Source of the DNA: an uncultured Paracoccaceae bacterium
GTDB taxonomy: Bacteria > Pseudomonadota > Alphaproteobacteria > Rhodobacterales > Rhodobacteraceae
Direction of reading: 5' to 3'
Assembly: GCA_947501555.1 (NCBI GenBank)
Contig: CANMWG010000001.1
Span: 2,170,001-2,234,000, forward strand
Length of the DNA stretch: 64,000 bases
Below are positions 34,913 through 44,297 of this stretch, one piece after another. Below the pieces are notes generated by a model. The model had not been told where the DNA came from. It did not search any database and was given only the letters and a program-made list of their open reading frames with translations. The first letter of the stretch is position 1, and each line of letters opens with the position of its first letter. The translations under genes were made by a program, and so were the position numbers.

Positions 34913-34962
34913 GAAAATTCTAGAATTTTCATGACGGGCCAAGAATTTCTAGAAATTCTTGG
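34913..34962. repeat. Two adjacent perfect palindromes centred on TCTAGA
   Basis: GAAAATTCTAGAATTTTC (34913-34930, 18 bp) and a 24-bp palindrome at 34939-34962 beginning CCAAGAATTTCTAGAAATTC are both perfect and share the core ATTCTAGAAT/TTTCTAGAAA. They start 8 bp after the DUF1489 stop. They could be terminator hairpins or twin regulator sites. A 9-bp stem (TTACGCTGC/GCAGCGTAA, 35057-35078) follows 95 bp on. Confidence 0.75.
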
Positions 34963-35078
34963 CGACCAAAACACGCTCGCCTCACCTATGTGGCTGGCCG
35001 GAATCCGCCCGACCAACCGAGGCTCCTGACCTAACCAAGTCGACGGTCACTTGGCGTTACGCTGCACAAGCAGCGTAA

Positions 35079-35339
35079 GCGGCCCAATTGGCGACGAGTC
35101 AGTGCCAAGCGGAAGTAAGTGATCTATCGCCGATATCCGACCTAAAAGGCCTAAAAATGCTGACGCTTTATGGAACGAACGTCGTCGACTTGCATACGAT
35201 CGCAGCATTTACGAATCTGCAGGAACTTTATCTGACCGACAACCAGGTATCGGATGTTTCCAGTATCGCCGGCTTAACCGAACTAAAGTACCTTTCACTC
35301 AGCCGTACGGCCGTGTCAGATTATGACCTGAGCCCGTAA
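35079..35339 (+). pseudogene. Leucine-rich-repeat protein fragment
   Basis: The frame opens after a TAA at 35076 and has no ATG or ribosome-binding site. It encodes about three 22-residue leucine-rich repeats of the internalin type (LKGLKMLTLYGTNVVDL, FTNLQELYLTDNQVSDV, LTELKYLSLSRTAVSDY) and then stops where the IS3 remnant begins. It is therefore the inner piece of a larger LRR protein, cut at both ends. Confidence 0.65.
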
Positions 35340-35548
35340 AACTCCTCCAAATTTGTGCAGAGTCTGCCCAACAAAAGGACGGAAAAATGAAGGCACGACT
35401 CACGGAGGAACAGATCATAGCAATGATCAAGGAACAGGAAGCTGGTGAGAAGACCGCTGATGTATGTCGGCGGCATGGGATCAGCTCAGCAACCTTCTAC
35501 AAATACAAATCGAAGTACGGCGGCATGGACCCTAGCGCGCCTCTGTGA
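35340..35548 (+). pseudogene. IS3-family remnant with truncated orfA
   Basis: The sequence TTTGTGCAGAGTCTGCCCAA before the gene resembles a terminal repeat of IS3-type elements. From the ATG at 35387 (AGGACGG upstream) a 53-residue product starts like OrfA (MKARLTEEQIIAMIKEQEAG, RRHGISSATFYKYKSKYGGM) with its helix-turn-helix. It ends early at TGA 35546; the rest of orfA and the orfB integrase are missing. Confidence 0.8.
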
Positions 35549-35866
35549 GCGTGATTCCATTTTTTCATTAGGTAGAGGACACAACGTGTTGAGCTGGTTT
35601 TGCGCCTCAATCCAAAGTAAACAGTGCCGACGCGCAAAACATCGGTCGATCCGGAAAGAGACTGAGTATAAATGGCTGCAGTAACTTGCATGGGGTGGCT
35701 CTGCTCATAAGCAAATTTTGGCACCTGAACTACGGCGCATTGCGGTGCCGGTTGGAGCAAGGGCAATCCATCTTGTCAGGTTTCCGCCCTAGGTGCTGAA
35801 TCAATGGCGTGCCGGACACCCTCGTCAGGAGCGGCTTCTTGGAAACGAAGAAGATTAGGAAGGCGC
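35549..35866. other. Degraded sequence between IS3 remnant and tRNA-Gln
   Basis: No gene. It looks like further insertion-sequence debris but I cannot name a family. The tRNA-Gln 3' end and its processing region begin at 35867. Confidence 0.4.
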
Positions 35867-35941
35867 TGGCTGGGGTGGTAGGATTCGAACCTACGGTACA
35901 CGCTACCAAAAAGCGTTGCCTTACCACTTGGCTACACCCCA
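35867..35941 (-). tRNA. tRNA-Gln (anticodon TTG)
   Basis: A full 75-nt cloverleaf with encoded CCA. The acceptor strands TGGGGTG and CACCCCA pair, the D-arm is GCCAAGTGGTAAGGC, the anticodon arm is ACGCTTTTTGGTAGCGT with TTG in the loop, and the T-arm is TAGGTTCGAATCCTA. The 3' 62 bp are repeated perfectly at 7520-7581 in the same orientation. Its 3' end points toward the transposon side. Confidence 0.95.
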
Positions 35942-36004
35942 TCAGCGAGGCGGGTGATACTGCGAAGCTGACATCGGTTCAAGCCCCGTTTGCAAAGAAA
36001 TCAA

Positions 36005-37285
36005 TCATTCCTTTGGGCTGTCGTCACGCAAGAGGTCCTCGGATTGGTCCATGTCCCGTTCGGCCGCGACGATCCGCTCCAATGACTCGTCCTCGCTGGC
36101 GTCAACCACGTCCACTTTCGTGCTTTCAATCAACTCAGGTTTGACCACATCGCGGGTCAACAGAATGGATTGGGTCGCGTCTGGGATCACAACCCCTGCC
36201 CCTTGAATTGCCAGCTTGACCTGGCGCAACGCCTCGCCCTTGGCGCGCACTGTTGAGGTTTCATTCTGGTCCACCCAGCCGGTCACGACCAGTTCAACAC
36301 CCGCCGCATGAAGTGCCTCGATCCATGTTTGTGCAGCGGGTTCTGTCAGCACAAAGGGCAACGTTTGCACCGTGCTTTCCACAAGCGTGCGTGTGGCCTG
36401 CAGGTCAGCATCACGATCCACGACAATGCTGAATTTAAACCGTCGTTCCGCATTTTGGCTGTAATTGATGATCCGGCTTTTGAACACCGTGGCATTGGGA
36501 ATACGGATATGGTTGCCGTCAAAGGATAGCAGGATCGTCGCGCGACTGGTCAGCCGAATGACTTTGCCCTGGTCGCCGTTGATCTCAACTGTGTCATTAG
36601 GTCGAAAGGGCTGACGGAAGGACAACATTACCGAGGCGATGAAATTTTCCACTGTGTCGCGAACTGCGAAACCCAATGCCAAGCCGATGATCCCAGCCGC
36701 TCCGAGAATCGTGCTTAAAAGTGCGGTCGCATTCAGGATGTCCAGCGCGATGACGATCCCGAAGATCACAAATGCAATCCGCACAAGTTGGCGATAAATC
36801 TCGGCAATGAATAAATTCGGGGCGAGCCGTTCCCACGGTCGGCGCATCCGGGCCAGCGCAAAACCCACAAACACAACCAGTGCAAAGGCGGCTGCGGCAA
36901 TCAAAGCCAATGGGAAGAAGATGATGAACTGGTCGATCCGGGCCCGAAACCGGTCAATTGCGGGATCGAGCCGCTCGACGATATCGGTGGTTTCCGTCAC
37001 CTGATTGCGGACGGCAACAACGCCCTCGATCCGGGCAGCAAGCGGCTCAAGCGCGTCAGCTTCAACCGCGGACGCCGTCGTGCCTTGCAACGTCACGACA
37101 CCTTCGTTCACTGTGACGATGACGTTGTCATAGCTGCCCAACGCGGCCAGGATTTCTCGGATGCGGGTCGCAATGGCGGCGTCTTGTTGCGCCGAGTTTT
37201 CGGTAGTGATTGTACCCATAGCCTCTTGGGCTGTGGTGGGCACCGCAAAGCTTAGAAAGAGCAAAAGAAGAACGAGAACGCGCAT
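36005..37285 (-). CDS. Mechanosensitive ion channel (MscS family) with BON domain
   Basis: 426 residues. A signal peptide (residues 1-19, ending PTTAQ) is followed by a BON domain at ~35-105 (IREILAALGSYDNVIVTVNEG), two to three membrane helices between ~115 and 215, and the MscS core with pore helix (LGAAGIIGLALGFAVRDTVENF) and beta-domain (RPNDTVEINGDQGKVIRL). Such channels release solutes on hypo-osmotic shock; the periplasmic BON domain may contact lipid or wall. The C-terminus is a long acidic tail. It is the native gene next to tRNA-Gln and follows kdsA on the same strand after 67 bp, although a shared transcript is uncertain. Confidence 0.92.
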   Translation of the reverse strand: MRVLVLLLLFLSFAVPTTAQEAMGTITTENSAQQDAAIATRIREILAALGSYDNVIVTVNEGVVTLQGTTASAVEADALEPLAARIEGVVAVRNQVTETTDIVERLDPAIDRFRARIDQFIIFFPLALIAAAAFALVVFVGFALARMRRPWERLAPNLFIAEIYRQLVRIAFVIFGIVIALDILNATALLSTILGAAGIIGLALGFAVRDTVENFIASVMLSFRQPFRPNDTVEINGDQGKVIRLTSRATILLSFDGNHIRIPNATVFKSRIINYSQNAERRFKFSIVVDRDADLQATRTLVESTVQTLPFVLTEPAAQTWIEALHAAGVELVVTGWVDQNETSTVRAKGEALRQVKLAIQGAGVVIPDATQSILLTRDVVKPELIESTKVDVVDASEDESLERIVAAERDMDQSEDLLRDDSPKE

Positions 37286-37352
37286 GAAATCAGCCAGAAA
37301 ACCAGTTGCCTGATCCTAGGGGCATGTTTGGGTTAGGAAAAGCCCTGTTTGT

Positions 37353-38186
37353 CTACACGCGTATTGGGTCTGCTTTGGCCAATGCATCAAAACCCATCAG
37401 GCTTTTGACCAAAGCATCCATCTGATCCAGCGGGATCATATTTGGCCCGTCAGATGGCGCTGTATCAGGGGCTTCATGTGTCTCTATGAACACAGCCGCA
37501 ATGCCCAGCGATACGGCCGCACGCGCCATCACTGGCGCGAATTCACGCTGCCCACCGGTTGATCCACCTTGCCCGCCGGGTTGCTGGACCGAGTGGGTCG
37601 CGTCCATAACCACCGGATAGCCAGACCGGGCCATCGTCGGCAGTGACCGCATATCAGCAACCAAAGTATTGTAGCCAAAAGAAGATCCGCGTTCCGTCAG
37701 CAGAATGCGCTTGTTGCCGGTACTTTCGATCTTGGCGACAACATTGGGCATATCCCAAGGTGCGAGAAACTGCCCCTTTTTGATGTTGATAACAGCACCA
37801 GTTTCGCCAGCGGCCAGCAACAGGTCCGTTTGACGGCAAAGGAAGGCTGGAATTTGCAGCACATCGCAAACGGCGGCCACTGTAGCGCAATGTTCTGGCG
37901 CATGGATATCTGTCAAGACGGGGCAACCCACAGTATCCTTGACCGATTGCATGACCTTCAGGCCCTCATCCATGCCCAGCCCGCGTTTGCCCGTCAGTGA
38001 TGTGCGGTTGGCCTTGTCATAGCTGCCTTTGAACACAAACTGGGCACCATGGGCCGCACAGATGTCAGCCATCTGACCAGCAATCATTTGGGCGTGGTCT
38101 AGACTTTCCAGTTGGCACGGCCCCGCAATTAAAAGCAGCGGGTTATCATTACTGACGCTAAGCGCTCCGATATCAACTGTATGCAT
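37353..38186 (-). CDS. kdsA: 3-deoxy-8-phosphooctulonate (KDO-8-P) synthase
   Basis: 277 residues from the ATG at 38186. Clear KdsA motifs: LLIAGPCQLES, FKGSYDKANRTS, PVLTDIHAPEHC, IPAFLCRQTDLL, and VMDATHSVQQPGG. The enzyme condenses phosphoenolpyruvate with arabinose-5-phosphate to make KDO for lipopolysaccharide and capsule linkers. The start ATG shares one base with the stop of the kpsE-like gene (TGATG), so the capsule-export genes and KDO synthesis are coupled. This fits KDO-linked capsule assembly. No Cys/metal ligand substitution was noted. Confidence 0.97.
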   Translation of the reverse strand: MHTVDIGALSVSNDNPLLLIAGPCQLESLDHAQMIAGQMADICAAHGAQFVFKGSYDKANRTSLTGKRGLGMDEGLKVMQSVKDTVGCPVLTDIHAPEHCATVAAVCDVLQIPAFLCRQTDLLLAAGETGAVINIKKGQFLAPWDMPNVVAKIESTGNKRILLTERGSSFGYNTLVADMRSLPTMARSGYPVVMDATHSVQQPGGQGGSTGGQREFAPVMARAAVSLGIAAVFIETHEAPDTAPSDGPNMIPLDQMDALVKSLMGFDALAKADPIRV

Positions 38187-39715
38187 CAAGAACTCACCTG
38201 TTCACGCAGGATGGAGGCCGTCAATGAAATCATAAGGTAAATTCCCGAAAAGATAAAAAATGAGAGCAAGGTGTTTTCAAAGGCACGCGGATAAGTGGCC
38301 TCATCTGGGGCAATGGGGCGCACACTTTGGGACAGATAGCGAACTTGCCGATTGGCTTCAATCCGGGCTGTTTCCATCTGCGTCAAGGCTTGTTGGACCA
38401 TGATCGTCTGGAAATTGTAGTTTTCCTCGGCCATCCGCAATTCCGTATTACGAGCCGCAAGCGAGACCTGACCCTCATCACTGCCAATCATTTCCTGACG
38501 CAATTGTTCGATCTGTATGTTGATATTTTCAATTTGGTCGCGCAGCGATTGCACTTGCACCTGGCTAGGCCGTTCCGCATTCAACCGCGCGCGCAGGATA
38601 CCTTCCAATCTGTCGCGATCGACTTGCAGGGTATTGATGCGTCCCATCTGTGCAGAGGTTTCGCTAACCGGGTCAATTTGCTGCAATTCTTCCTGAATAC
38701 CAAGCCATGTGGCCAATGCTTCTTCACGGCGTTGTTGTGCATCTTCATAGCTGGCCAACGCACCACGCATTTGGTCGGTACGCAGGCGACTGGTCAATTG
38801 GTCCACCTGTTCTTCCGCATAGCCGATCAAGGCTTCCGAAAATTCATAGCTTGTTTCCGGCTCGACAGCGATGACTTCCATCCGAATGATACCCTCGGTT
38901 GGGTCATAACTGATACGCACATGATCGGTGTATAGCTTAAATGCATCCTCATTGGTGGCATTTTCAGGCAAACGCTGCACCGGGTCGATCTCTGGATTGC
39001 TAAAATGCTCCTTGAACGCATGATCAGAATCAAGGCGCAACATGGCTTCACGTGAGGCGAGATAGGATTGCACGGCGATACTATCTTGTTGGGTAGCAAT
39101 CGATGTGCCTTGGAAAAGGGTGCTCAAACCGCCGGCTTGGGCACCTTGCGACTGGGCCTGTTGAATCACGATTTCAGACTTTGTGGCATACATAGGCGTT
39201 GCCATTGTGTAGAAATACCAACCCATCAGAAAAGTGGGCAGAAAGATAAAGACCGAAAGGCGCGTAAACAACAAAGCCAATTTGCGGCGACGGCGCTGTG
39301 CGATTTCGCGTTGGATGCGTCGGATCTCGGAAATATGTGCGCTTGGCTTTGTAGCTTTGCCAGAGGGCGCAAGCACATTCGCGTTGTCACTTGTCGTATC
39401 GGGCAACTGAATCCGGCCCGCAGGCTTGGCGTCCCCAGGGGTGACCAACTCTAGCACCGAATTGCGTTGAAACGGATCGATCCCAGCTTCGCGCAACTTT
39501 AACACAGCCTCAAAATCTGATGAGACTTCCAGCCCATTCTTCTGAGCCACACGCCGCGCCATGCGTAGCTGGCGCCCGGTCAGTCCTTCTTTGCTAATCG
39601 CCTCTAGCATTTCTGGACGCGACAACGCCGTGGGGGCCGGATCAGCCGGCTTCGATTTTTCCATAACTTTTCCGCGCCTGATGCGGAACTTTTTAACCTT
39701 GGGCTTCGTAGTCAT
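38186..39715 (-). CDS. kpsE: Capsule polysaccharide export inner-membrane protein (KpsE/CtrB/BexC family)
   Basis: 509 residues from the ATG at 39715. A ~140-residue cytoplasmic N-terminus containing a Lys/Arg-rich region precedes a membrane helix (LSVFIFLPTFLMGWYFYT), a periplasmic domain with Wzz-like start (YATKSEIVIQQAQSQGAQAG), a coiled coil (~330-440) and a C-terminal membrane helix (LLSFFIFSGIYLMISLTASI). This polysaccharide co-polymerase bridges the ABC exporter to the outer-membrane channel. It overlaps the kpsT-like gene by 23 bp and kdsA by one base. The extended N-terminus is longer than in E. coli KpsE but is common in roseobacters as far as I know. Confidence 0.88.
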   Translation of the reverse strand: MTTKPKVKKFRIRRGKVMEKSKPADPAPTALSRPEMLEAISKEGLTGRQLRMARRVAQKNGLEVSSDFEAVLKLREAGIDPFQRNSVLELVTPGDAKPAGRIQLPDTTSDNANVLAPSGKATKPSAHISEIRRIQREIAQRRRRKLALLFTRLSVFIFLPTFLMGWYFYTMATPMYATKSEIVIQQAQSQGAQAGGLSTLFQGTSIATQQDSIAVQSYLASREAMLRLDSDHAFKEHFSNPEIDPVQRLPENATNEDAFKLYTDHVRISYDPTEGIIRMEVIAVEPETSYEFSEALIGYAEEQVDQLTSRLRTDQMRGALASYEDAQQRREEALATWLGIQEELQQIDPVSETSAQMGRINTLQVDRDRLEGILRARLNAERPSQVQVQSLRDQIENINIQIEQLRQEMIGSDEGQVSLAARNTELRMAEENYNFQTIMVQQALTQMETARIEANRQVRYLSQSVRPIAPDEATYPRAFENTLLSFFIFSGIYLMISLTASILREQVSS

Positions 39716-40352
39716 AGAGCTGTTTCGCTTCTTCCAAGGTTTCAAACATAAGCAGTTGCCCATTCCGGAGGACCGCCGCGGAACGGGCAAAACGTTCCAG
39801 CGTTGCGGCCTGATGTGATACGATCACCACAGTGGTCTTTTCTAACCGATCACGCAAGATTTCACCCGCCTTACGGTTGAATTCAACATCCGTGGCACCC
39901 GGCATACCTTCATCGATCAGATAAATGTCAAACTCAAGCGCCAACATCAATGCAAATGAAAACCGCTGACGCATACCGCTAGAATATGTGCCGACGGGCA
40001 TTTCAAAGTACTCTTGAATATCACAGAGCCACCGACAAAACGCCTCAACATAGTCAGGGTCCAGACCATAGAGCCGTGCAATATAACGGCTGTTTTCCAC
40101 AGCGCTCAGCTTCCCGATCACACCACCCATAAAGCCCAGCGGGAAAGAAATTTTGCTTTTGCGGGTGATGGTTCCTTCGTCGGGCTTTTCCAAACCGGCC
40201 ATCATATTGATCAGCGTGGTCTTCCCGGTGCCATTGGGTGCCAGAATTCCAAGCGAGTTGCCAATCTCCACGCGGAATGAAACGCGATCAAGGATCACCT
40301 TGCGCTGCGTGCCTGTCCAAAAGGATTTGCTGACTTCCGCGAATTCCAGCAT
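39693..40352 (-). CDS. kpsT: Capsule polysaccharide ABC transporter ATP-binding protein
   Basis: 219 residues, typical KpsT size. Walker A is APNGTGKTTLI, the signature SSGMRQRFSFALMLAL, Walker B FDIYLIDEGMPGATD and the H-loop VIVSHQAAT. It drives export of capsular polysaccharide across the inner membrane. First gene of kpsT-kpsE-kdsA. The permease partner (KpsM) is not adjacent: upstream are 277 bp without a gene and then an unrelated oxidoreductase, so kpsM must be elsewhere. Confidence 0.92.
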   Translation of the reverse strand: MLEFAEVSKSFWTGTQRKVILDRVSFRVEIGNSLGILAPNGTGKTTLINMMAGLEKPDEGTITRKSKISFPLGFMGGVIGKLSAVENSRYIARLYGLDPDYVEAFCRWLCDIQEYFEMPVGTYSSGMRQRFSFALMLALEFDIYLIDEGMPGATDVEFNRKAGEILRDRLEKTTVVIVSHQAATLERFARSAAVLRNGQLLMFETLEEAKQLYDYEAQG

Positions 40353-40629
40353 CTTTCCCTAGCTTTGCCTTCTCACCCGATACTGTCTTTTTGACAGATA
40401 ATGGTTAACAGCCTACCACAAAAAGCAGGTCAATCGCCAATATACACAAAATTAGAAGTAATACGAACGACATCTGTGTGACCAAGCGTTGCACCGAAGT
40501 GTACCATTGATCAACTGCAGGCAAGGAAATCCAGACGCCCATTGGTTTGGGTTAAGCAAAACAACTCACCGCAACAACATACCGTATGCGATCATTTGTA
40601 TGGCCAAAATTACAACGAAAGCGCTGGGG

Positions 40630-41709
40630 TTACCCTTGATTCTCTTTCTTCAAGTCATCCAGAACCGCGAGCGACTTATTGGACAATGGCAAATTAACCG
40701 GCTCATTCAAGGCAGCCGATACATCGGCAGCCGAATAGCTTTCCATCACCATCCGTGCATGTTCCGGTGACACCATCACATCGCGGTCGAGCAAAACAGC
40801 TTCGAGGAAGTGGATGGTTTCCGGGCCCATTTGCCCTGCAAAGGCATGGTCAACCTGTTCGCCCGGCATCGTGGACATCGGGTATTGGGTGCCGTCCTTT
40901 ACCGTATTCAGCCAGTTATCGCGGCTTGTATCGTCCAGGATCAGCGATCCTTCGGTACCCGTGATTTCAATCCATGTGCCACAGTAGTTGGGATAGCTTG
41001 GGGGTAAGTTCCAGCCGCCCCCGACAACGACCAAGGTTCCATCATCCATGTTCACCGTACTCCACTGGCAATCGTAGGAGCCATTAAGTTCCTTCATGTA
41101 CCCATAGGCCCCTTGGGAATAGACACGCTCTGGTTTCGCGGGACCCAATAGCCAGAAGACAAAATCCAGATCGTGGGTGCTTTCCATGGCCGCGGGCGAC
41201 AACTTGACTCGGTTGGCAATTTTCTTGCCAAGGTTCCGCGACAGATGGCGGCTGACCATGACGTTGACAACTTTGCCTAACGTCCCATCCATGATGGATT
41301 TCTTGGCATAAGCGATTTTGGGGTTGAACCGCTGGGAATAGCCAATGGTGAATTTGACGCCCTTCTGGTGGGACAGGGCGATCAGCTCATCGGCCTCGGC
41401 CAGCTCCAACGCTATTGGTTTCTCTAGCAGCACATGTTTCCCGGCGCGCATGCAGTCGCGGGCGATGGGATAGTGGGTCTGCTCTGGCGTGGTTGAGATA
41501 TAAACAACCTCAATCGCAGGGTTCTTCACGATGTCTTGGTAATCTGTTGTCGCGGTGGCCGGGTTGGTCAGTGCTTTGACCTCGGCCAGCCGCTCGGGCC
41601 GAATTTCGCAGATGTGCAGCTTGTCGACCAACGCTGAGCGGGCAAGGGTTTCAGCACGAATGCCACCACACCATCCGGTTCCGATTACAGCGACTTCTAC
41701 CTGTCTCAT
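40630..41709 (-). CDS. Gfo/Idh/MocA family NAD(P)-dependent oxidoreductase
   Basis: 359 residues. The Rossmann start EVAVIGTGWCGGIRAETLA, the EKPIALEL motif (the conserved E-K-P of the family) and ESTHDLDFVFWLLGP with a catalytic His region are present. Such enzymes oxidise sugars, inositols or related polyols. It is 64 bp downstream of the TctC-type binding protein on the same strand, so it probably acts on the compound imported by the transporter. Exact substrate unknown. Confidence 0.9.
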   Translation of the reverse strand: MRQVEVAVIGTGWCGGIRAETLARSALVDKLHICEIRPERLAEVKALTNPATATTDYQDIVKNPAIEVVYISTTPEQTHYPIARDCMRAGKHVLLEKPIALELAEADELIALSHQKGVKFTIGYSQRFNPKIAYAKKSIMDGTLGKVVNVMVSRHLSRNLGKKIANRVKLSPAAMESTHDLDFVFWLLGPAKPERVYSQGAYGYMKELNGSYDCQWSTVNMDDGTLVVVGGGWNLPPSYPNYCGTWIEITGTEGSLILDDTSRDNWLNTVKDGTQYPMSTMPGEQVDHAFAGQMGPETIHFLEAVLLDRDVMVSPEHARMVMESYSAADVSAALNEPVNLPLSNKSLAVLDDLKKENQG

Positions 41710-41773
41710 GCACTCTACTTTCTGTCTTTAGGATAATTGGCGACGGCGCAGTTGCGCCGTCACCGGCAGGTTC

Positions 41774-42736
41774 TTATTGGCCAGTCAGCTGATCGACCAA
41801 CTCTTTATAGGCGACAGCCTGCTCTTCGCGCAGCGCTTGATACGTTGGACCATCCAGCAGCTCGATGGATTCGTTCAAGCGTCCCATCATGCGGGTAAAG
41901 GTTGTATCCTCGATCAGCTCTGCAAAAGCACCTGTCAGCTTGGCGACAGCCTCATCCGGTGTACCGGCGGGTGCGACGAGTACGCGGTGCATAAAGCCTA
42001 CGTCGCCCTCAACACCAACTTCAGCAAAGGTTGGGACGTCATCGAACATACGGTCCGTGCCAGCAGTAGCGAGCACCCGGATTTCACCAGCATCAATCTG
42101 CCCGCTCAGCGTTGATGGGAAACCCATCGTCACATCCGCATCGCCAGACAACAGCGCCTGCATAGCGGGGCCGCCACCTTGGTATGGGACGAGATTGAAT
42201 GAGATGTCACGCGCCAGCATAATCTGTGCGGCTGGTACGAACAACGCACCCCAATTCCCCGAATGCGACATCCGGATGCTACCCGGATCTGCATCAGCCG
42301 CTGCGATCAGATCATCAAATGTCTCATATGGGCTATCAGCACGGACGACCACACCGATTGGGGCATAGTTCACGCGCGCGATCGGAACGAAATCCGTCAG
42401 CGGGTCATAGGGCACATCCGTTACATATTGCTGCAGCATGTCGACATAGTTGTGCGTGAACAAAAGCGTGTATCCGTCAGCCGCTGCATTCGCGACTTCC
42501 TGCGTGCCTGTTTGACCACCAGCACCCGGTGTCAGCCGGACGATCATCGCCTGTTCCAGATATGTCGGAATGATCGATGTAATTACCCGCGCGTTCAGGT
42601 CATGCGAACCACCCGGGCCAAATGGGATGACCATTGTGATCGGTTTTTCCGGGTATTCGGCCCAAGCCGCTGTGCCCAGCGCCGACACGACCAGACCGCC
42701 AGCCAAAGCGACCTTCTTCAATATAGATGTGAACAT
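41774..42736 (-). CDS. tctC: Tripartite tricarboxylate transporter substrate-binding protein
   Basis: 320 residues from the ATG at 42736, which follows GGGAGGTAAGACAG. A signal peptide (LKKVALAGGLVVSALGTAAWA) precedes the family start YPEKPITMVIPFGPGGSHD. TctC-type (Bug) proteins bind carboxylates or other small organic acids in the periplasm and deliver them to the TctA/TctB permease encoded just upstream. Gene order in transcription is tctB, tctA, tctC, oxidoreductase. Confidence 0.94.
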   Translation of the reverse strand: MFTSILKKVALAGGLVVSALGTAAWAEYPEKPITMVIPFGPGGSHDLNARVITSIIPTYLEQAMIVRLTPGAGGQTGTQEVANAAADGYTLLFTHNYVDMLQQYVTDVPYDPLTDFVPIARVNYAPIGVVVRADSPYETFDDLIAAADADPGSIRMSHSGNWGALFVPAAQIMLARDISFNLVPYQGGGPAMQALLSGDADVTMGFPSTLSGQIDAGEIRVLATAGTDRMFDDVPTFAEVGVEGDVGFMHRVLVAPAGTPDEAVAKLTGAFAELIEDTTFTRMMGRLNESIELLDGPTYQALREEQAVAYKELVDQLTGQ

Positions 42737-42800
42737 CTGTCTTACCTCCCTTTTTGCATCTTTCGTTTTAATGACGCGAGGCGATGCAGCCCCGGTCAAA

Positions 42801-44288
42801 TCAGTGGCTCCCGGCTGGCAATTTCGACAGCCTTCGCCACAACATGATACCGATCACGGGGATCGCGAGCAGCACCGTGACCGCACCCATGCGTTCGCTG
42901 AACAGGAATTCCCACGTCGCTCCGTTCCCCATCGACAGTGTTTGGCCAAATGCGTATTCGAGTGGACTGCCCAGAATGAACCCCATCACCATGGGCATGA
43001 CATCAAATTTTGCGGCCCGTGCGATCAAGCCAAAGACACCGAAGGCCACCAGCATGATCAAATCGAAGCCGTCCGAACGGAACACGAACGTCCCGGCAAA
43101 GGCGAACATCAACACAAGCGGCACAAGCACCGACGTCTTGATCTGCACCAACCGCGCAAAGAAAGGGATCGACAGATAGCCGATGATCAGGAACAGCAGA
43201 TTGGCAATGACCATGGCCACCAGAATGGCAAAAACGGTCGCCCCTTGTTCTTCGAACAATTGCGGGCCGGGGCGCAAACCCTGGGCCACAAAGGCCCCCA
43301 GTAAGATCGCGGTCACATTGTCGCCGGGGATGCCCAAAGTAAGCAGTGGTACCATGGTCGGGCCATTCACGGCATTATTCGCAGCCTCTGCGGCGGCAAT
43401 ACCTTCCAATTCGCCCTCGCCAAATGTTTCGGGGTGGTCGGATGCGTTCTTGGCCGCCGAATAGCCCATCATCGCCGCGACAACCTGACCAAGGCCGGGG
43501 ATCACGCCTATGCCCGTCCCGATCGCGGTTGAGCGGCAAATCGTCCGAAAACACCTGCGGAATTCGACAAAGGTCAAACGCTCACCCATGACGGATGCCA
43601 ATTTCTGCACCTTGTCCGACCGCATCACAACGTTGGCAATTTCAGGGATCGCGAAGACACCAATCAACATGGGCAAAAGCGGGATGCCGGAACGCAGTTC
43701 AAAGACGCCAAAGGTAAACCGGTCGACGCCCCCAATCGGATCAGTGCCGATAAAGGACAACCAAAGCCCCAGCAACATCATCACCAAGGCCTTCAGTGGG
43801 TTCTTTCCAGAGGTGGCCGCGATAATGACCAGGCTCAGCAGCAGAACCGCAAACAGCTCGGGCGGGCCAAACTGCATCACAAGGAACGCGATTGGGAAGA
43901 TCATGAGCATGGTGAACGTGTCGCTCACCGTGTCCCCAAAGACAGATGAGCACAGCGCCATATCTAATGCTTTGCGGGACTTGCCCTGTTGGGTCAGTTT
44001 GTAGCCGTCACGGGACGTAGCAACCGCAGCACCAGTCCCCGGCATAGACACGAGAATGGCGGGGATCGAGCCGCCAAAGATCCCGCCCTTGTAGACGCCC
44101 AACAGAAAGGGAATGCCAACGATCGGATCAAGAAAGAATGAAATCGGCAGCAAAATCGCCATCGCCAACAGGGTGGTAAAGCCCGGCAAGGCACCAACCA
44201 GCATTCCGCCAAACAGGCCCGCCGATATCATCAGAAACGTATCCAGACGGAAGGCCATGCCAAAGCCAGTGATGAAGTCGTCAAGCAT
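42801..44288 (-). CDS. tctA: Tripartite tricarboxylate transporter large permease
   Basis: 495 residues with about 11-12 membrane helices and the TctA signatures GALPGFTTLLAMAILLP and GIPGDNVTAILLGAF. It forms the transport channel with TctB and uses an ion gradient. It starts 9 bp after tctB and ends 64 bp before tctC. Confidence 0.96.
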   Translation of the reverse strand: MLDDFITGFGMAFRLDTFLMISAGLFGGMLVGALPGFTTLLAMAILLPISFFLDPIVGIPFLLGVYKGGIFGGSIPAILVSMPGTGAAVATSRDGYKLTQQGKSRKALDMALCSSVFGDTVSDTFTMLMIFPIAFLVMQFGPPELFAVLLLSLVIIAATSGKNPLKALVMMLLGLWLSFIGTDPIGGVDRFTFGVFELRSGIPLLPMLIGVFAIPEIANVVMRSDKVQKLASVMGERLTFVEFRRCFRTICRSTAIGTGIGVIPGLGQVVAAMMGYSAAKNASDHPETFGEGELEGIAAAEAANNAVNGPTMVPLLTLGIPGDNVTAILLGAFVAQGLRPGPQLFEEQGATVFAILVAMVIANLLFLIIGYLSIPFFARLVQIKTSVLVPLVLMFAFAGTFVFRSDGFDLIMLVAFGVFGLIARAAKFDVMPMVMGFILGSPLEYAFGQTLSMGNGATWEFLFSERMGAVTVLLAIPVIGIMLWRRLSKLPAGSH

Positions 44289-44297
44289 CGTTAAATC

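Noticed and set aside
35497..35766. 89-codon minus frame next to the IS3 remnant
   Set aside because: Lies across the IS3 orfA remnant and debris with no similarity.
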